A stretch of DNA of 64,000 nt, taken from NCBI GenBank assembly GCA_964244065.1, contig CAXTHH010000001.1, positions 558,001 to 622,000 of the forward strand. Reading direction: 5' to 3'. The notes below the pieces were generated by a model. That model was not told the DNA's origin and did no database searches. It saw only the letters and a list, made by a program, of their open reading frames with translations. This stretch comes from JASLDZ01 sp964244065 (GTDB lineage: Bacteria > Pseudomonadota > Alphaproteobacteria > Caulobacterales > Caulobacteraceae). The position numbers and the translations under genes were made by a program. Positions 24,083-32,926 of the stretch are shown piece after piece. Positions within the stretch are counted from its first letter, which is position 1. Every line of letters begins with the position of its first letter.

Positions 24083-24930
24083 CCTCGCTGGCTCCCTCGC
24101 CCGTGGACGCCTCCACCGCCGCGCGGCAGGCGGGCGGCTCCTCCTTCTCCGCCGGCATGCGCGTGCTGCCCAGGGCGGAGCGCGAAGCCATGTACGCGGT
24201 CTACGCCTTCTGCCGCGCCGTGGACGACATCGCCGACGACCAGGCGGGCGCCCCCGCCGACCGCACGGCCGCCCTGGACGGCTGGCGCCGCGACCTGGAC
24301 GCGCTCTACGCCGGCCGCGACGGGGGGCGCGCCACCCTGCTGACGGACGCCGTGCCCCGCTTCGGCCTCGAGCGCGCGGACTTCGAGGCGGTGATCGACG
24401 GCATGCAGATGGACGTGGACGGCCCCGTCGTGGCCCCGGACGACGCCGTGCTCGACCTCTACTGCGATCGTGTCGCCTCGGCGGTGGGGCGGCTGAGCGT
24501 GCGCATCTTCGGCATGGAGCGCGCGCCCGGCCGCGAGCTCGCGCACCACCTCGGCCGTGCGCTGCAGCTCACCAACATCCTGCGCGACCTGGACGAGGAC
24601 GCCGGCATCGGCCGCCTCTACCTGCCCCGCGAAGGGCTGGAGAGGGTGGGGATCCCCGTCACGACCCCGCGCGAGGTCGTCGATCACCCGGAGGTCGACG
24701 CGGCCGCCCGCGCGCTCGCCGGCCGCGCCCAGATGCATTACGCCGAGGCGGCCAAGGTGCTCTGCGCCCGCCCCGCGGGCCGCCTGCTCGCCCCGCGCCT
24801 GATGGAGGCCGTCTACAGCCGCATCCTGCGCCGCATGCAGCGCGTGGGTTGGCGCGCCCCGCGCCCCCGCGTGCGCGTGGGCAAGCCGGAGCTGCTGTGG
24901 CTGGTCGCCACCCGCGCGGTGATGCGGTGA
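24079..24930 (+). CDS. hpnD: Presqualene diphosphate synthase HpnD
   Basis: 283 residues. Aspartate motifs are YAFCRAVDDIADD and LTNILRDLDEDAGIGRLYLP, typical of HpnD, which condenses two farnesyl diphosphates to presqualene diphosphate. The GTG start overlaps the hpnC stop. Pairwise similarity to hpnC reflects the usual hpnC/hpnD paralogy. hpnE follows after 40 bp. Confidence 0.93.
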   Translation: MTSLAPSPVDASTAARQAGGSSFSAGMRVLPRAEREAMYAVYAFCRAVDDIADDQAGAPADRTAALDGWRRDLDALYAGRDGGRATLLTDAVPRFGLERADFEAVIDGMQMDVDGPVVAPDDAVLDLYCDRVASAVGRLSVRIFGMERAPGRELAHHLGRALQLTNILRDLDEDAGIGRLYLPREGLERVGIPVTTPREVVDHPEVDAAARALAGRAQMHYAEAAKVLCARPAGRLLAPRLMEAVYSRILRRMQRVGWRAPRPRVRVGKPELLWLVATRAVMR

Positions 24931-24970
24931 GGGGGGCCGTCCCGCGGCGCCTGCCCCGCCCCGCGAAGGG

Positions 24971-26239
24971 ATGTGCGAGGTGACCCCGTCCAAGGTCCAC
25001 ATCATCGGCGCGGGCCTCGCCGGTCTCGCCGCCGCGGTCTCGCTCGCCCGCCGCGGTGTCGAGGTCGAGCTGTCGGAGGCCGCCGCGCAGGCCGGGGGGC
25101 GGTGCCGGTCCTACTTCGACAAGGACCTTGGGCTGACGCTGGACAACGGCAACCACCTCGTCCTGTCCGGCAACCGCGCCGTGCACGACTACCTGCGCTG
25201 GATCGGCGCCTCCGGCCGGCTGTCCGGCCCCGACCGGGCCGCGTTCGCCTTCGTCGATCTGCGCACCGACGACCGCTGGACCGTGCGCCCCAATGAAAGC
25301 GCCCTGCCCTGGTGGACGCTGGCGCCCTCGCGACGCGTGGCGGGCACGCGCGCGGCCGACTACCTGGCCCTGGCCCCGCTCGCGCTGGGCCGGCGCGGCC
25401 GCACCGTGGGCGAGACCGCGCGCTGCGAGGGGCCGCTGTGGGAACGGCTGATGGAGCCCTTCCTCCTCGCCGCACTCAACACGGACGCGGTCGAGGGCGA
25501 CGCCGGGCTCGCCTCCGCCGTGATCCGGGAGACCCTGGCCAAGGGCGGCTCCGCCTATCGCCCCCGCATCGCCGAGCCCACGCTCGCCGCCGCCTTCGTC
25601 GACCCGGCGCTGGCCTTCCTGAAGGGCCGGGGCGCGGCGGTGCGGCTTGGCCGGCGACTGCGCGAGATCCTGTTCGAGGGCGAGCGTGCGGCCGAGCTCC
25701 GCTTCGCCGACGGCGCGCAACCGGTCGCGGAGGGCGAGGCGGTGATCGTCGCCGCGCCGCCCGCCGTGGCGACGGACCTGCTGCCGGGACTGACCGCGCC
25801 CACCGAGCACCGCGCCATCGTCAACGGCCACTTCGCCGGCGCCGCCCCCGCCGCCTCCCCGCCGATCCTGGGCGTGGTCGGCGGCCTGGTGGAGTGGATC
25901 TTCTGCCTGCCCGACCGGATCAGCGTGACCATCTCGGGCGCCGACCGGCTGGTGGAGACCCCGCGCGAGGAGCTGGCCGCGCGCATGTGGGCGGACGTGG
26001 CGCGCGCGCTGCAGCTCGGCGACGCGGCTGTTCCCGCCTGGCAGGTGGTGAAGGAGAAGCGCGCCACGTTCGCCGCCACGCCCCGGCAGGACGCCCTGCG
26101 CCCCGCCGCGCGCACGCGCTGGCGCAACGTCGCGCTCGCGGGCGACTGGACGGACACCGGGCTGCCCGCGACGCTGGAAGGCGCCGTCCGCTCCGGCTTC
26201 CACGCCGCCGACTTGGTCTCCGGCCGCCGGACGCGGTAG
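24971..26239 (+). CDS. hpnE: Hydroxysqualene dehydroxylase HpnE
   Basis: 422 residues, FAD-dependent amine-oxidase/phytoene-desaturase fold. The dinucleotide-binding motif is IIGAGLAGLAAAVSLARRG with the following acidic residue, and the C-terminal FAD motif is in LAGDWTDTGLPATLEGAVRSG. HpnE reduces hydroxysqualene to squalene, the substrate of Shc, whose gene begins 25 bp later. Confidence 0.93.
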   Translation: MCEVTPSKVHIIGAGLAGLAAAVSLARRGVEVELSEAAAQAGGRCRSYFDKDLGLTLDNGNHLVLSGNRAVHDYLRWIGASGRLSGPDRAAFAFVDLRTDDRWTVRPNESALPWWTLAPSRRVAGTRAADYLALAPLALGRRGRTVGETARCEGPLWERLMEPFLLAALNTDAVEGDAGLASAVIRETLAKGGSAYRPRIAEPTLAAAFVDPALAFLKGRGAAVRLGRRLREILFEGERAAELRFADGAQPVAEGEAVIVAAPPAVATDLLPGLTAPTEHRAIVNGHFAGAAPAASPPILGVVGGLVEWIFCLPDRISVTISGADRLVETPREELAARMWADVARALQLGDAAVPAWQVVKEKRATFAATPRQDALRPAARTRWRNVALAGDWTDTGLPATLEGAVRSGFHAADLVSGRRTR

Positions 26240-26264
26240 ACCGGCCCCCCGACTCCGAGCTCCC

Positions 26265-28253
26265 ATGTACGACGCCGAAGCCGCCTTCACCCCCGCCGAC
26301 GATCCGCGCGCCGTGCTGGACACCGCGGTCGCGCGCGCCACGGCCGGCCTCTTGCGCTGGCAGAAGCCCGACGGCCACTGGGTGTTCGAGCTGGAGGCCG
26401 ACGCCACGATCCCGGCCGAGTACCTGCTGCTCCGCCGCTATCTGGGGGAGGAGGCCGACCCGGAGCTCGAGCGCCGGATCGCCAACTACCTCCGCCGCAT
26501 CCAGGGCGCGCACGGCGGCTGGCCCCTGTTCCACGAGGGCGCCTTCGACATCTCCGCGACGGTGAAGGCCTACTTCGCCCTGCGCTACGCGGGCGACGCG
26601 CCGGAGGCGCCGCACATGCTCCGGGCCCGGGCGGCGGTGCTCGCGCACGGCGGCGCGGCGGCGGCGAACGTGTTCACGCGCATCCAGCTGGCGCTGTTCG
26701 CCATCGCTCCCCCGGGGCGCAGGCCCTGGTCCGACATCCCCACCATGCCGCCCGAGCTGATCCTGCTGCCCCGGTGGTTCCCGATCCACCTGTCGAAGAT
26801 GAGCTACTGGGCGCGCACGGTGATCGCCCCGCTGCTGGTGCTCGGCGCGCTCCAGCCGGTCAGCCGGGACACCTCGGTGCGCCTGGACGAACTCTACCTG
26901 CCGGCCGGCGCCCGGCCGCCGAGGAGGAGGACGCACCAGAAGCCGGCCTGGAAGCTCGGCTTCGACGCGCTCGACGCCGTGCTCAAGGCGGTGGACGGCC
27001 TGTGGCCCCGGCGCCTGCGGGCCCGCGCCCTGGAGCGCTGCCGCACCTGGGTGACCGAGCGGCTGAACGGCGAGGACGGGCTCGGCGCCATCTATCCCGC
27101 CATGGCCAACAGCGTCATGATGTTCGACGCGCTCGGCTATGCGCCCAACCATCCCGATCGCGCCATCGCGCGCCGGTCGGTGGCCAGGCTCGTGGTGCAG
27201 GCTCCCGAGGACGGGCGTCCTGACGAGGTCTACTGCCAGCCCTGCGTGTCGCCGGTGTGGGACACCGCGCTCGCGGCCCACGCGCTGATGGAGGCGGGCG
27301 GGGGCGCGGCGGAGGCGGCGGCGGTGAAGGGCATCGCCTGGCTCAAGCCGCTGCAGGTGCTCGACGTGAAGGGCGACTGGGCCGAGGCGAGGCCCGACGT
27401 GCGCCCGGGCGGCTGGGCCTTCCAGTACCGCAACGACCACTATCCCGACCTGGATGACACCGCCGTAGTGGTGATGGCGATGGACCGCGCCCGCGAGCGC
27501 CTCCGCGCCGGCGGCTACGACGAGGCGATCGCCCGCGGCGAGGCCTGGACGGTGGGGCTGCAGTCGCGCAACGGCGGCTTCGGCGCGTTCGACGCCGACA
27601 ACACGCACCACTACCTGAACAACATCCCCTTCGCCGACCACGGCGCCCTCCTGGACCCGCCGACCGAGGACGTGACCGGACGGGTCGTCTCGATGATGGC
27701 GCAGTTGGGCGAGCCGGCCGACAGCCCGCGCCTGCGCGCCGCCTGCAAATACCTGGAAGACACGCAGATGGCGGACGGCAGCTGGTTCGGCCGCTGGGGT
27801 GTGAACTATATCTACGGCACGTGGTCGGTGATGTGCGCGCTGAACGCCGCGGGCTACGCGGGCGATCACCCGGCCATGGCGCGCGGGGCGGCGTGGCTGC
27901 AGCGCATCCAGAACGCAGACGGCGGCTGGGGCGAGGACTGCGAGAGCTACGCGCTCGACTACACGGGCTACACGCCCCACGCCTCCACCGCCTCCCAGAC
28001 CGCCTGGGCGCTGCTGGCGCTGATGGCGGCGGGGCTGGCCGACGATCCGGCCGTGGAGCGCGGCGTCGCCTGGCTGCTGGCCCACCAGGGCGAGGACGGC
28101 CTGTGGGCGCAGGAGCACTACACGGGCGGCGGCTTTCCCCGCGTCTTCTACCTGCGCTACCACGGCTACCCGAAGGTCTTCCCGTTGTGGGCCGTGGCCC
28201 GCTACCGCAACCTGCGGCGCGCCAACTCGCGCGAGGTGGCGTGGGGGATGTGA
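26265..28253 (+). CDS. shc: Squalene-hopene cyclase
   Basis: 662 residues, the usual size. The catalytic DxDDTA motif is at residues 395-400 (DLDDTAVV). Several QW repeats are present (for example QKPDGHWVFELEA, QSRNGGFGAFDADN, QNADGGWGEDCESY, QGEDGLWAQE). The enzyme is a monotopic inner-membrane cyclase making hopene and diplopterol. It is the central enzyme of the locus; its presence predicts hopanoid production. The stop overlaps the hpnG start as GTGA. Confidence 0.97.
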   Translation: MYDAEAAFTPADDPRAVLDTAVARATAGLLRWQKPDGHWVFELEADATIPAEYLLLRRYLGEEADPELERRIANYLRRIQGAHGGWPLFHEGAFDISATVKAYFALRYAGDAPEAPHMLRARAAVLAHGGAAAANVFTRIQLALFAIAPPGRRPWSDIPTMPPELILLPRWFPIHLSKMSYWARTVIAPLLVLGALQPVSRDTSVRLDELYLPAGARPPRRRTHQKPAWKLGFDALDAVLKAVDGLWPRRLRARALERCRTWVTERLNGEDGLGAIYPAMANSVMMFDALGYAPNHPDRAIARRSVARLVVQAPEDGRPDEVYCQPCVSPVWDTALAAHALMEAGGGAAEAAAVKGIAWLKPLQVLDVKGDWAEARPDVRPGGWAFQYRNDHYPDLDDTAVVVMAMDRARERLRAGGYDEAIARGEAWTVGLQSRNGGFGAFDADNTHHYLNNIPFADHGALLDPPTEDVTGRVVSMMAQLGEPADSPRLRAACKYLEDTQMADGSWFGRWGVNYIYGTWSVMCALNAAGYAGDHPAMARGAAWLQRIQNADGGWGEDCESYALDYTGYTPHASTASQTAWALLALMAAGLADDPAVERGVAWLLAHQGEDGLWAQEHYTGGGFPRVFYLRYHGYPKVFPLWAVARYRNLRRANSREVAWGM

Positions 28254-28948
28254 GCGCCGCCCCTGCCGGCCGGCAGACCGGGCGAGGTCGCGTTCTGGTG
28301 GTCTGCGGCGTGGAGCGGGAGGCCCGGGTGGTCGCACCGCTGACAGAGGCCATCCTGATCGCCGGCGGCGACGCGGACGACCTCGAGCGCGGGCTGGGCT
28401 GGATGAGGGCGAAGGGGCCCACGGCGGCCGCGCTGAGCTTCGGGCTGGCCGGAGGGCTGGACCCAGAGCTCGCGGTGGGCGACCTCGTCTGCGCCCGCGA
28501 GGTGTGGGATGGGGAGCGCGGCTTCCCCACCGACCCGATCTGGACCGCCCGCATCGCGGAAGCGACGGGCGCGACCATCGTCGACCGCATCCTGGGCCGC
28601 GATGCGGTCGCCGCCGGGCGGACGATCAAGGCGTCCCTGCACGCCCGGACGGGCGCCGCCGTCGTGGACATGGAGAGCCATCTGCTGGCGCGCTGGGCCT
28701 ACGAGGACGACACGCCGCTCGCCGTCCTGCGCGCAGTGTCGGACGGCGCGGGCGACACCCTGCCCTCCAGCGCGCTGGCCGGCTTCGGCGGGGCCAGGCC
28801 GAAGGTGGGCGCCGTGCTGAGGCGGCTGGCGGTCCGGCCCGGGGAGCTGCCGGCGCTGATCGGCACGGCGCGGCAGGTCGATCGCGGTCTGCGCCGCCTC
28901 GCCGCCGCGGTGGCCGACCTCGGGCCCGACCTGGGCGTCTCGACCTAG
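28250..28948 (+). CDS. hpnG: Adenosylhopane nucleosidase/phosphorylase HpnG
   Basis: 232 residues from the GTG overlapping the shc stop. It has the purine nucleoside phosphorylase/MTAN fold: LSFGLAGGLDPELAVGDLVCA near the middle and the nucleoside-binding AAVVDMESHLLARWA. HpnG cleaves adenine from adenosylhopane to give ribosylhopane (or its phosphate). It is convergent with hpnH, which makes adenosylhopane, with 44 bp between the stop codons. That gap holds a small GGGGC/GCCCC hairpin (28979-28993). Confidence 0.88.
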   Translation: MSAAPAGRQTGRGRVLVVCGVEREARVVAPLTEAILIAGGDADDLERGLGWMRAKGPTAAALSFGLAGGLDPELAVGDLVCAREVWDGERGFPTDPIWTARIAEATGATIVDRILGRDAVAAGRTIKASLHARTGAAVVDMESHLLARWAYEDDTPLAVLRAVSDGAGDTLPSSALAGFGGARPKVGAVLRRLAVRPGELPALIGTARQVDRGLRRLAAAVADLGPDLGVST

Positions 28949-28992
28949 CCGCGTCCGTTCCCGTACGATCGGGGCGGCGGGGCGAGGAGCCC

Positions 28993-30183
28993 CTACTCCG
29001 CCGCGATCACCGGCGCGGGCTCGCGGGCGCGCTTCTTCTTGGTGATGTCGATGGTCTGGAGCTTGCCCGAGCGGATCTCCTCCAGCTTCTCCTCGACGTG
29101 CTTGGAGTAGTTGTTCACCGCCGGCCGCTGGCGAGACAGGTCGATCTCCGGCGCGAACTCGCCCTCCGTCTTCGGGCCGGACAGGGCGACCTTCATCATC
29201 TTCAGCGGGTTCTTGAAGGTCTCCTTCACCGCCGAGCCTTCGAAGCCGCAGTGGACCATGCAGTCGGCGCACTTCTCGTAGTTGCCGACGCCGTACTGCT
29301 CCCACTCCGTGCCCTCCATCAGCTCCTTGTAGGAGCCGACGTAGCCCTCGCCGAGGAGGTAGCAGGGCTTCTGCCAGCCGAAGACTGTGCGCAGCGGCAT
29401 GGACCAGGGCGTGCACCCGAATGTCTCGTTACCAGCCAGGAAGTTCAGGAACAGATCGCTCTGGGTGAACTCCCACTTCTTGTTCTTGGGCCGCTTCTTG
29501 TTCTCGGCGAAGAACTCGCGGAAGAAGGTCTTGGTCTTCTGGCGATTGAGGAAGTGCGCCTGGTCGGGCGCGCGCTCGTAGGCGTAGCCAGGCGACAGGG
29601 TGGTGCCCACGCCCAGGGACTTCATCTCGTCCATGAAGGCGGCCATCCGCTGCGGGTCGGCGCCGTCGAACAGGGTGCAGTTGATCTGCACGCGGAAGCC
29701 CTTGGACTTGGCGAGCTTGATCGCTTCCACCGCCTTGTCGAACACCCCGTCCTGGCAGACGGCGTGGTCGTGCATGGCCTGGTCGCCGTCGAGGTGGATC
29801 GACCAGCTGAAATACTTGTTCGGCTTGTACTTGTCGATCTGCTTCATCAGCAGCAGGGCGTTGGTGCAGACGATGGTCACCTTCTTGCGGGCCACCGCGC
29901 CCTCCACGATCCGCGGCAGGTCCTTGTGCAACAGCGGCTCGCCGCCGGCGATCACCACGCCCGGGGCGCCGCACTCGTCGATCGCCTCCATGCACTGCTC
30001 GTAGGAGAGGCGCTGGTTCAGGATCTCGTCGGGATAGTCGATCTTGCCGCAACCGGCGCAGGCCAGGTTGCAGCGGAACAGCGGCTCCAGCATCAGCACG
30101 AGCGGATACTTCTCCACCCCGGCCAGGTGCTTGCCGAGGACGTATTTGCCGACCGTGACGGTCTGCGTCAGCGAGATGCTCAT
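28993..30183 (-). CDS. hpnH: Adenosyl-hopene transferase HpnH (radical SAM)
   Basis: 396 residues. The radical SAM cluster motif is FRCNLACAGCGKIDYP (CxxxCxxC), followed by VIAGGEPLLH, and the C-terminal SPASM-like cysteines appear in KCADCMVHCGFEG. HpnH adds the 5'-deoxyadenosyl group to diploptene, the first side-chain step. The C terminus is lysine-rich. It follows ispH by nine bases on the same strand. Confidence 0.95.
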   Translation of the reverse strand: MSISLTQTVTVGKYVLGKHLAGVEKYPLVLMLEPLFRCNLACAGCGKIDYPDEILNQRLSYEQCMEAIDECGAPGVVIAGGEPLLHKDLPRIVEGAVARKKVTIVCTNALLLMKQIDKYKPNKYFSWSIHLDGDQAMHDHAVCQDGVFDKAVEAIKLAKSKGFRVQINCTLFDGADPQRMAAFMDEMKSLGVGTTLSPGYAYERAPDQAHFLNRQKTKTFFREFFAENKKRPKNKKWEFTQSDLFLNFLAGNETFGCTPWSMPLRTVFGWQKPCYLLGEGYVGSYKELMEGTEWEQYGVGNYEKCADCMVHCGFEGSAVKETFKNPLKMMKVALSGPKTEGEFAPEIDLSRQRPAVNNYSKHVEEKLEEIRSGKLQTIDITKKKRAREPAPVIAAE

Positions 30184-30192
30184 CGGGTGTCC

Positions 30193-31170
30193 TTAAGCCG
30201 CGGCTTCTGCGGGCGCGACGGGCCGGTCGGCGGCGCGCGCCTCGGGCCGCAGGGGCCCGGGAAGCCGGAATTCGATGTTCTCCGAGATGCCGTTCATCTG
30301 CGTGACCACGACCTCGTCGTCGAGCTTCCGCAGGGCGTCGATGACCGACAGGATCAGCTCCTCGGGCGCCGAGGCGCCCGCGGTCAGGCCCACCACCCGG
30401 TGGCCGGCGATCCAGGCCGCGTCCACCTGGCTGCCGTCGGCGACGAGGTAGGAGGGAACGCCCACCTCCTTGCCGATCTCCACCAGCCGGTTCGAGTTGC
30501 TGCTGTTCGTCGCGCCCACGACCAGGATCACGTCGGCCACCTGCGCCAGGTCGCGCACGGCGGTTTGGCGGTTCTGGGTGGCGTAGCAGATGTCGTTCAC
30601 GTCCGGCCCCGTCAGGTCGGGAAAGCGCGTGGCCAGGGCGGCGATCACGCTGCGCGTATCGTCCACGGAGAGCGTGGTCTGCGTGATGTAGGCCACCGGC
30701 GTCTCCACCGGGATGTCCAGCGCCGCCACGTCGGCCTCGGTGGCCACCAGGTGCACGGGCGCGTCGATCTGGCCGACGGTGCCCTCCACTTCGGGGTGGC
30801 CGGCGTGGCCGATCAGCACAAGGGTGCGCCCGCGGGAGACGTACTTGCGCCCCTGGGCGTGCACCTTGGAGACCAGCGGGCAGGTGGCGTCCATCACCGG
30901 CAGCTCGCGCGCCTTCGCCGCGTCCACCACCGAGCGGGCCACGCCGTGGGCGCTGAACACCGTGACCGCGCCGCGCGGCACCTGGTGCAGCTCCTCCACG
31001 AACACCGCGCCCTTGTTCCGAAGAGTGTCGACGACATGCTTGTTGTGGACGATCTCGTGCCGCACGTAGACGGGGGCGCCGAACTTCTCGAGCGACTTCT
31101 CCACGATCTCGATGGCGCGCACCACGCCCGCGCAGAACCCGCGGGGCTGCGCCAGAACCACCTTGAGCAT
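30193..31170 (-). CDS. ispH: 4-hydroxy-3-methylbut-2-enyl diphosphate reductase
   Basis: 325 residues from the ATG giving MLKVVLAQPRGFCAGV. It contains the three cluster cysteines (RGFCAGV, DATCPLV, ICYATQNRQ) and the conserved SNSNRL. IspH is the last enzyme of the non-mevalonate pathway, making IPP and DMAPP. Next to hpnH it supplies precursor to hopanoids, as in other alphaproteobacterial loci. It is divergent from the prenyl synthase gene across 161 bp, in which I see no clear promoter. The longer open frame upstream enters that intergenic region. Confidence 0.95.
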   Translation of the reverse strand: MLKVVLAQPRGFCAGVVRAIEIVEKSLEKFGAPVYVRHEIVHNKHVVDTLRNKGAVFVEELHQVPRGAVTVFSAHGVARSVVDAAKARELPVMDATCPLVSKVHAQGRKYVSRGRTLVLIGHAGHPEVEGTVGQIDAPVHLVATEADVAALDIPVETPVAYITQTTLSVDDTRSVIAALATRFPDLTGPDVNDICYATQNRQTAVRDLAQVADVILVVGATNSSNSNRLVEIGKEVGVPSYLVADGSQVDAAWIAGHRVVGLTAGASAPEELILSVIDALRKLDDEVVVTQMNGISENIEFRLPGPLRPEARAADRPVAPAEAAA

Positions 31171-31331
31171 GGAGACTCCCGACCGGCGACAGACGCTCCG
31201 GCGGGCGGCGCGGGGCCTCCACCGGAGTCGGCAAGCTAATGCCTCCCGTCCTGTTACGGAAGACACACGCCCGGGCCAAAGCGCCGCGCGGGCGATGGAC
31301 AAGGCGCAGGGGCCGACGCTAACCCCGGGCC

Positions 31332-32252
31332 ATGGCCGCTCCGACCGACGCCCCCGCCCGCGACTTCGCCGCCCTGGACGCCGCCCTCAAGGCGCGCGCG
31401 GCCGAGGTGGACGCGATCCTGGAGGCCGTGCTGCCCCGCCCCGAAAGCCTGCATGCGCGCGTGGCGGAGTCGATGCGCTACGCCGTGCAGGCGGGGGGCA
31501 AGCGGCTGCGGCCGTTCCTGGTGCTGGAGGGCGCGCGCCTGTTCGGCGTGCAGGGTCCAGGGCCGCAGCGCACAGCCGCCGCCATCGAGATGCTGCATAC
31601 CTACAGCCTCGTGCACGACGACCTGCCCTGCATGGACGACGACGACCTTCGCCGCGGCCGGCCCACCACCCACAGGGCGTTCGACGAGGCCACCGCCGTG
31701 CTCGCCGGCGACGCCCTCCTGACGCTGAGCTTCGGCGTGCTGGCGGACGCGGCCACCCACGCCTCTGCCGAGGTGCGCACGCGGCTGATCGCGCGGCTGG
31801 CGACGGCAGGCGGGTCGGAGGGCATGATCGGCGGGCAGATGGTCGACATGCTGGCGCCCGGGCGGAACTACGGCGCCGACGAGGTCGCGCGGCTGCAGCG
31901 CATGAAGACCGGGGCGCTGTTCGGGTTCTCCGCCGAGGCCGGGGCGATCCTGGCGGAGGCCGGCGACGCGGCGGAGGGCCGCATGCGCGCCTACGCCGAC
32001 GACTTCGGCTTCGCCTTCCAGATCGCCGACGACCTGATCGACGCCCTGGGCGACGCCACGACGGCGGGCAAGGCCGTCGGCAAGGACGCCGAGCAGGGCA
32101 AGGCCACCCTGGTCTCGCTCTGGGGCGTCGATCGCGCCCGGGCGGAGGCGCGGCGGCTGGCGGAGCGCGCGGCCGACACCCTGTCCGGCTTCGGGCCAGA
32201 AGCGGATCCGTTGCGCGCCCTGCCGTTCATGTTGCTGGACCGCACGGCCTAG
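31332..32252 (+). CDS. ispA: Farnesyl/geranylgeranyl diphosphate synthase
   Basis: 306 residues, trans-prenyl-chain-elongating synthase. The first Asp-rich motif is in LVHDDLPCMDDDDLRRGRPTTH (two-residue spacing between Asp groups, plant or bacterial FPPS type) and the second is in FAFQIADDLIDALGD. QAGGKRLRPFLVL is the isopentenyl diphosphate site. By context it makes farnesyl diphosphate for squalene. The usual bacterial xseB-ispA-dxs arrangement is absent, so it may be a hopanoid-dedicated copy. hpnM follows after 56 bp. Confidence 0.88.
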   Translation: MAAPTDAPARDFAALDAALKARAAEVDAILEAVLPRPESLHARVAESMRYAVQAGGKRLRPFLVLEGARLFGVQGPGPQRTAAAIEMLHTYSLVHDDLPCMDDDDLRRGRPTTHRAFDEATAVLAGDALLTLSFGVLADAATHASAEVRTRLIARLATAGGSEGMIGGQMVDMLAPGRNYGADEVARLQRMKTGALFGFSAEAGAILAEAGDAAEGRMRAYADDFGFAFQIADDLIDALGDATTAGKAVGKDAEQGKATLVSLWGVDRARAEARRLAERAADTLSGFGPEADPLRALPFMLLDRTA

Positions 32253-32308
32253 CCTCGCAACGGCCACGTTCAAGGCGCGTTCAGGCGGCGAGCCCCAAGG
32301 ACCTCCGC

Positions 32309-32926
32309 ATGCGCCCGACCGCCCTCGCCGCCCTGCTCGCCGCCTCGCTGGCGGCGCCCGCTTTCGCCCCCTCCGTGGCTTGGGCCGCCGACCCCGCGCA
32401 GGATCGCGTGGAGGCGTTCAACAACGCGCTTCTGGAGGCCATGAAGGCCGGCAAGGGCGCGGGCGTGGAGGGCCGGGCCAGGCGCCTCCAGCCGGCGGTG
32501 GACGCCGCCTTCGACATCCCGCTGATGACCCGCGTGGCGGTGGGCGCGGACTGGGCCAAGATCGCCCCCGCCGACCAGGGCCGGCTTACCCGCGCCTTCG
32601 GCCGCGTGGCCGCGCTGAACTGGGCCAAGAACTTCGACACCTACGAGGGCGAACGCTTCCAGGTGGGCGGCGTCGACCAGCGCGGGCCGGACAAGCTGGT
32701 GCGCAACCAGATCCTGCCGAAGCGGGGCGCTCCGACGAACATCAACTACCGCCTGCGCCAGACGAGCGGCGGAGACTGGAAGATCGTGGACGTCTTCTAC
32801 AACGGCGCGATCAGCTCCATCGCGACCCAGCGCTCAGATTTCGCCACCGCGCTGAAGGCGGGCGGCGCGGCCGCGCTCCTGAAGAAGCTCGACGATCAAG
32901 CCGACCGGCTGGCCAAGGGCGGCTAG
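32309..32926 (+). CDS. hpnM: HpnM, MlaC/Ttg2D-like periplasmic lipid carrier
   Basis: 205 residues with a signal peptide (about 1-29, ending VAWA). The Ttg2/MlaC fold is recognisable in DIPLMTRVAVGADWAKI, GERFQVGGVDQRG and WKIVDVFYNGAISSIATQRSDF. HpnM is the hopanoid-cluster paralogue of MlaC and is expected to carry lipid across the periplasm. AAGGA precedes the start. Its TAG stop interleaves with the hpnN stop in one CTAG. Confidence 0.88.
   Translation: MRPTALAALLAASLAAPAFAPSVAWAADPAQDRVEAFNNALLEAMKAGKGAGVEGRARRLQPAVDAAFDIPLMTRVAVGADWAKIAPADQGRLTRAFGRVAALNWAKNFDTYEGERFQVGGVDQRGPDKLVRNQILPKRGAPTNINYRLRQTSGGDWKIVDVFYNGAISSIATQRSDFATALKAGGAAALLKKLDDQADRLAKGG

Noticed and set aside
28504..31239. 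911-codon open frame on the plus strand across hpnH and ispH
   Set aside because: Low-complexity Leu/Val/Gly/His-rich sequence without motifs; the minus strand encodes HpnH and IspH with intact cluster motifs.
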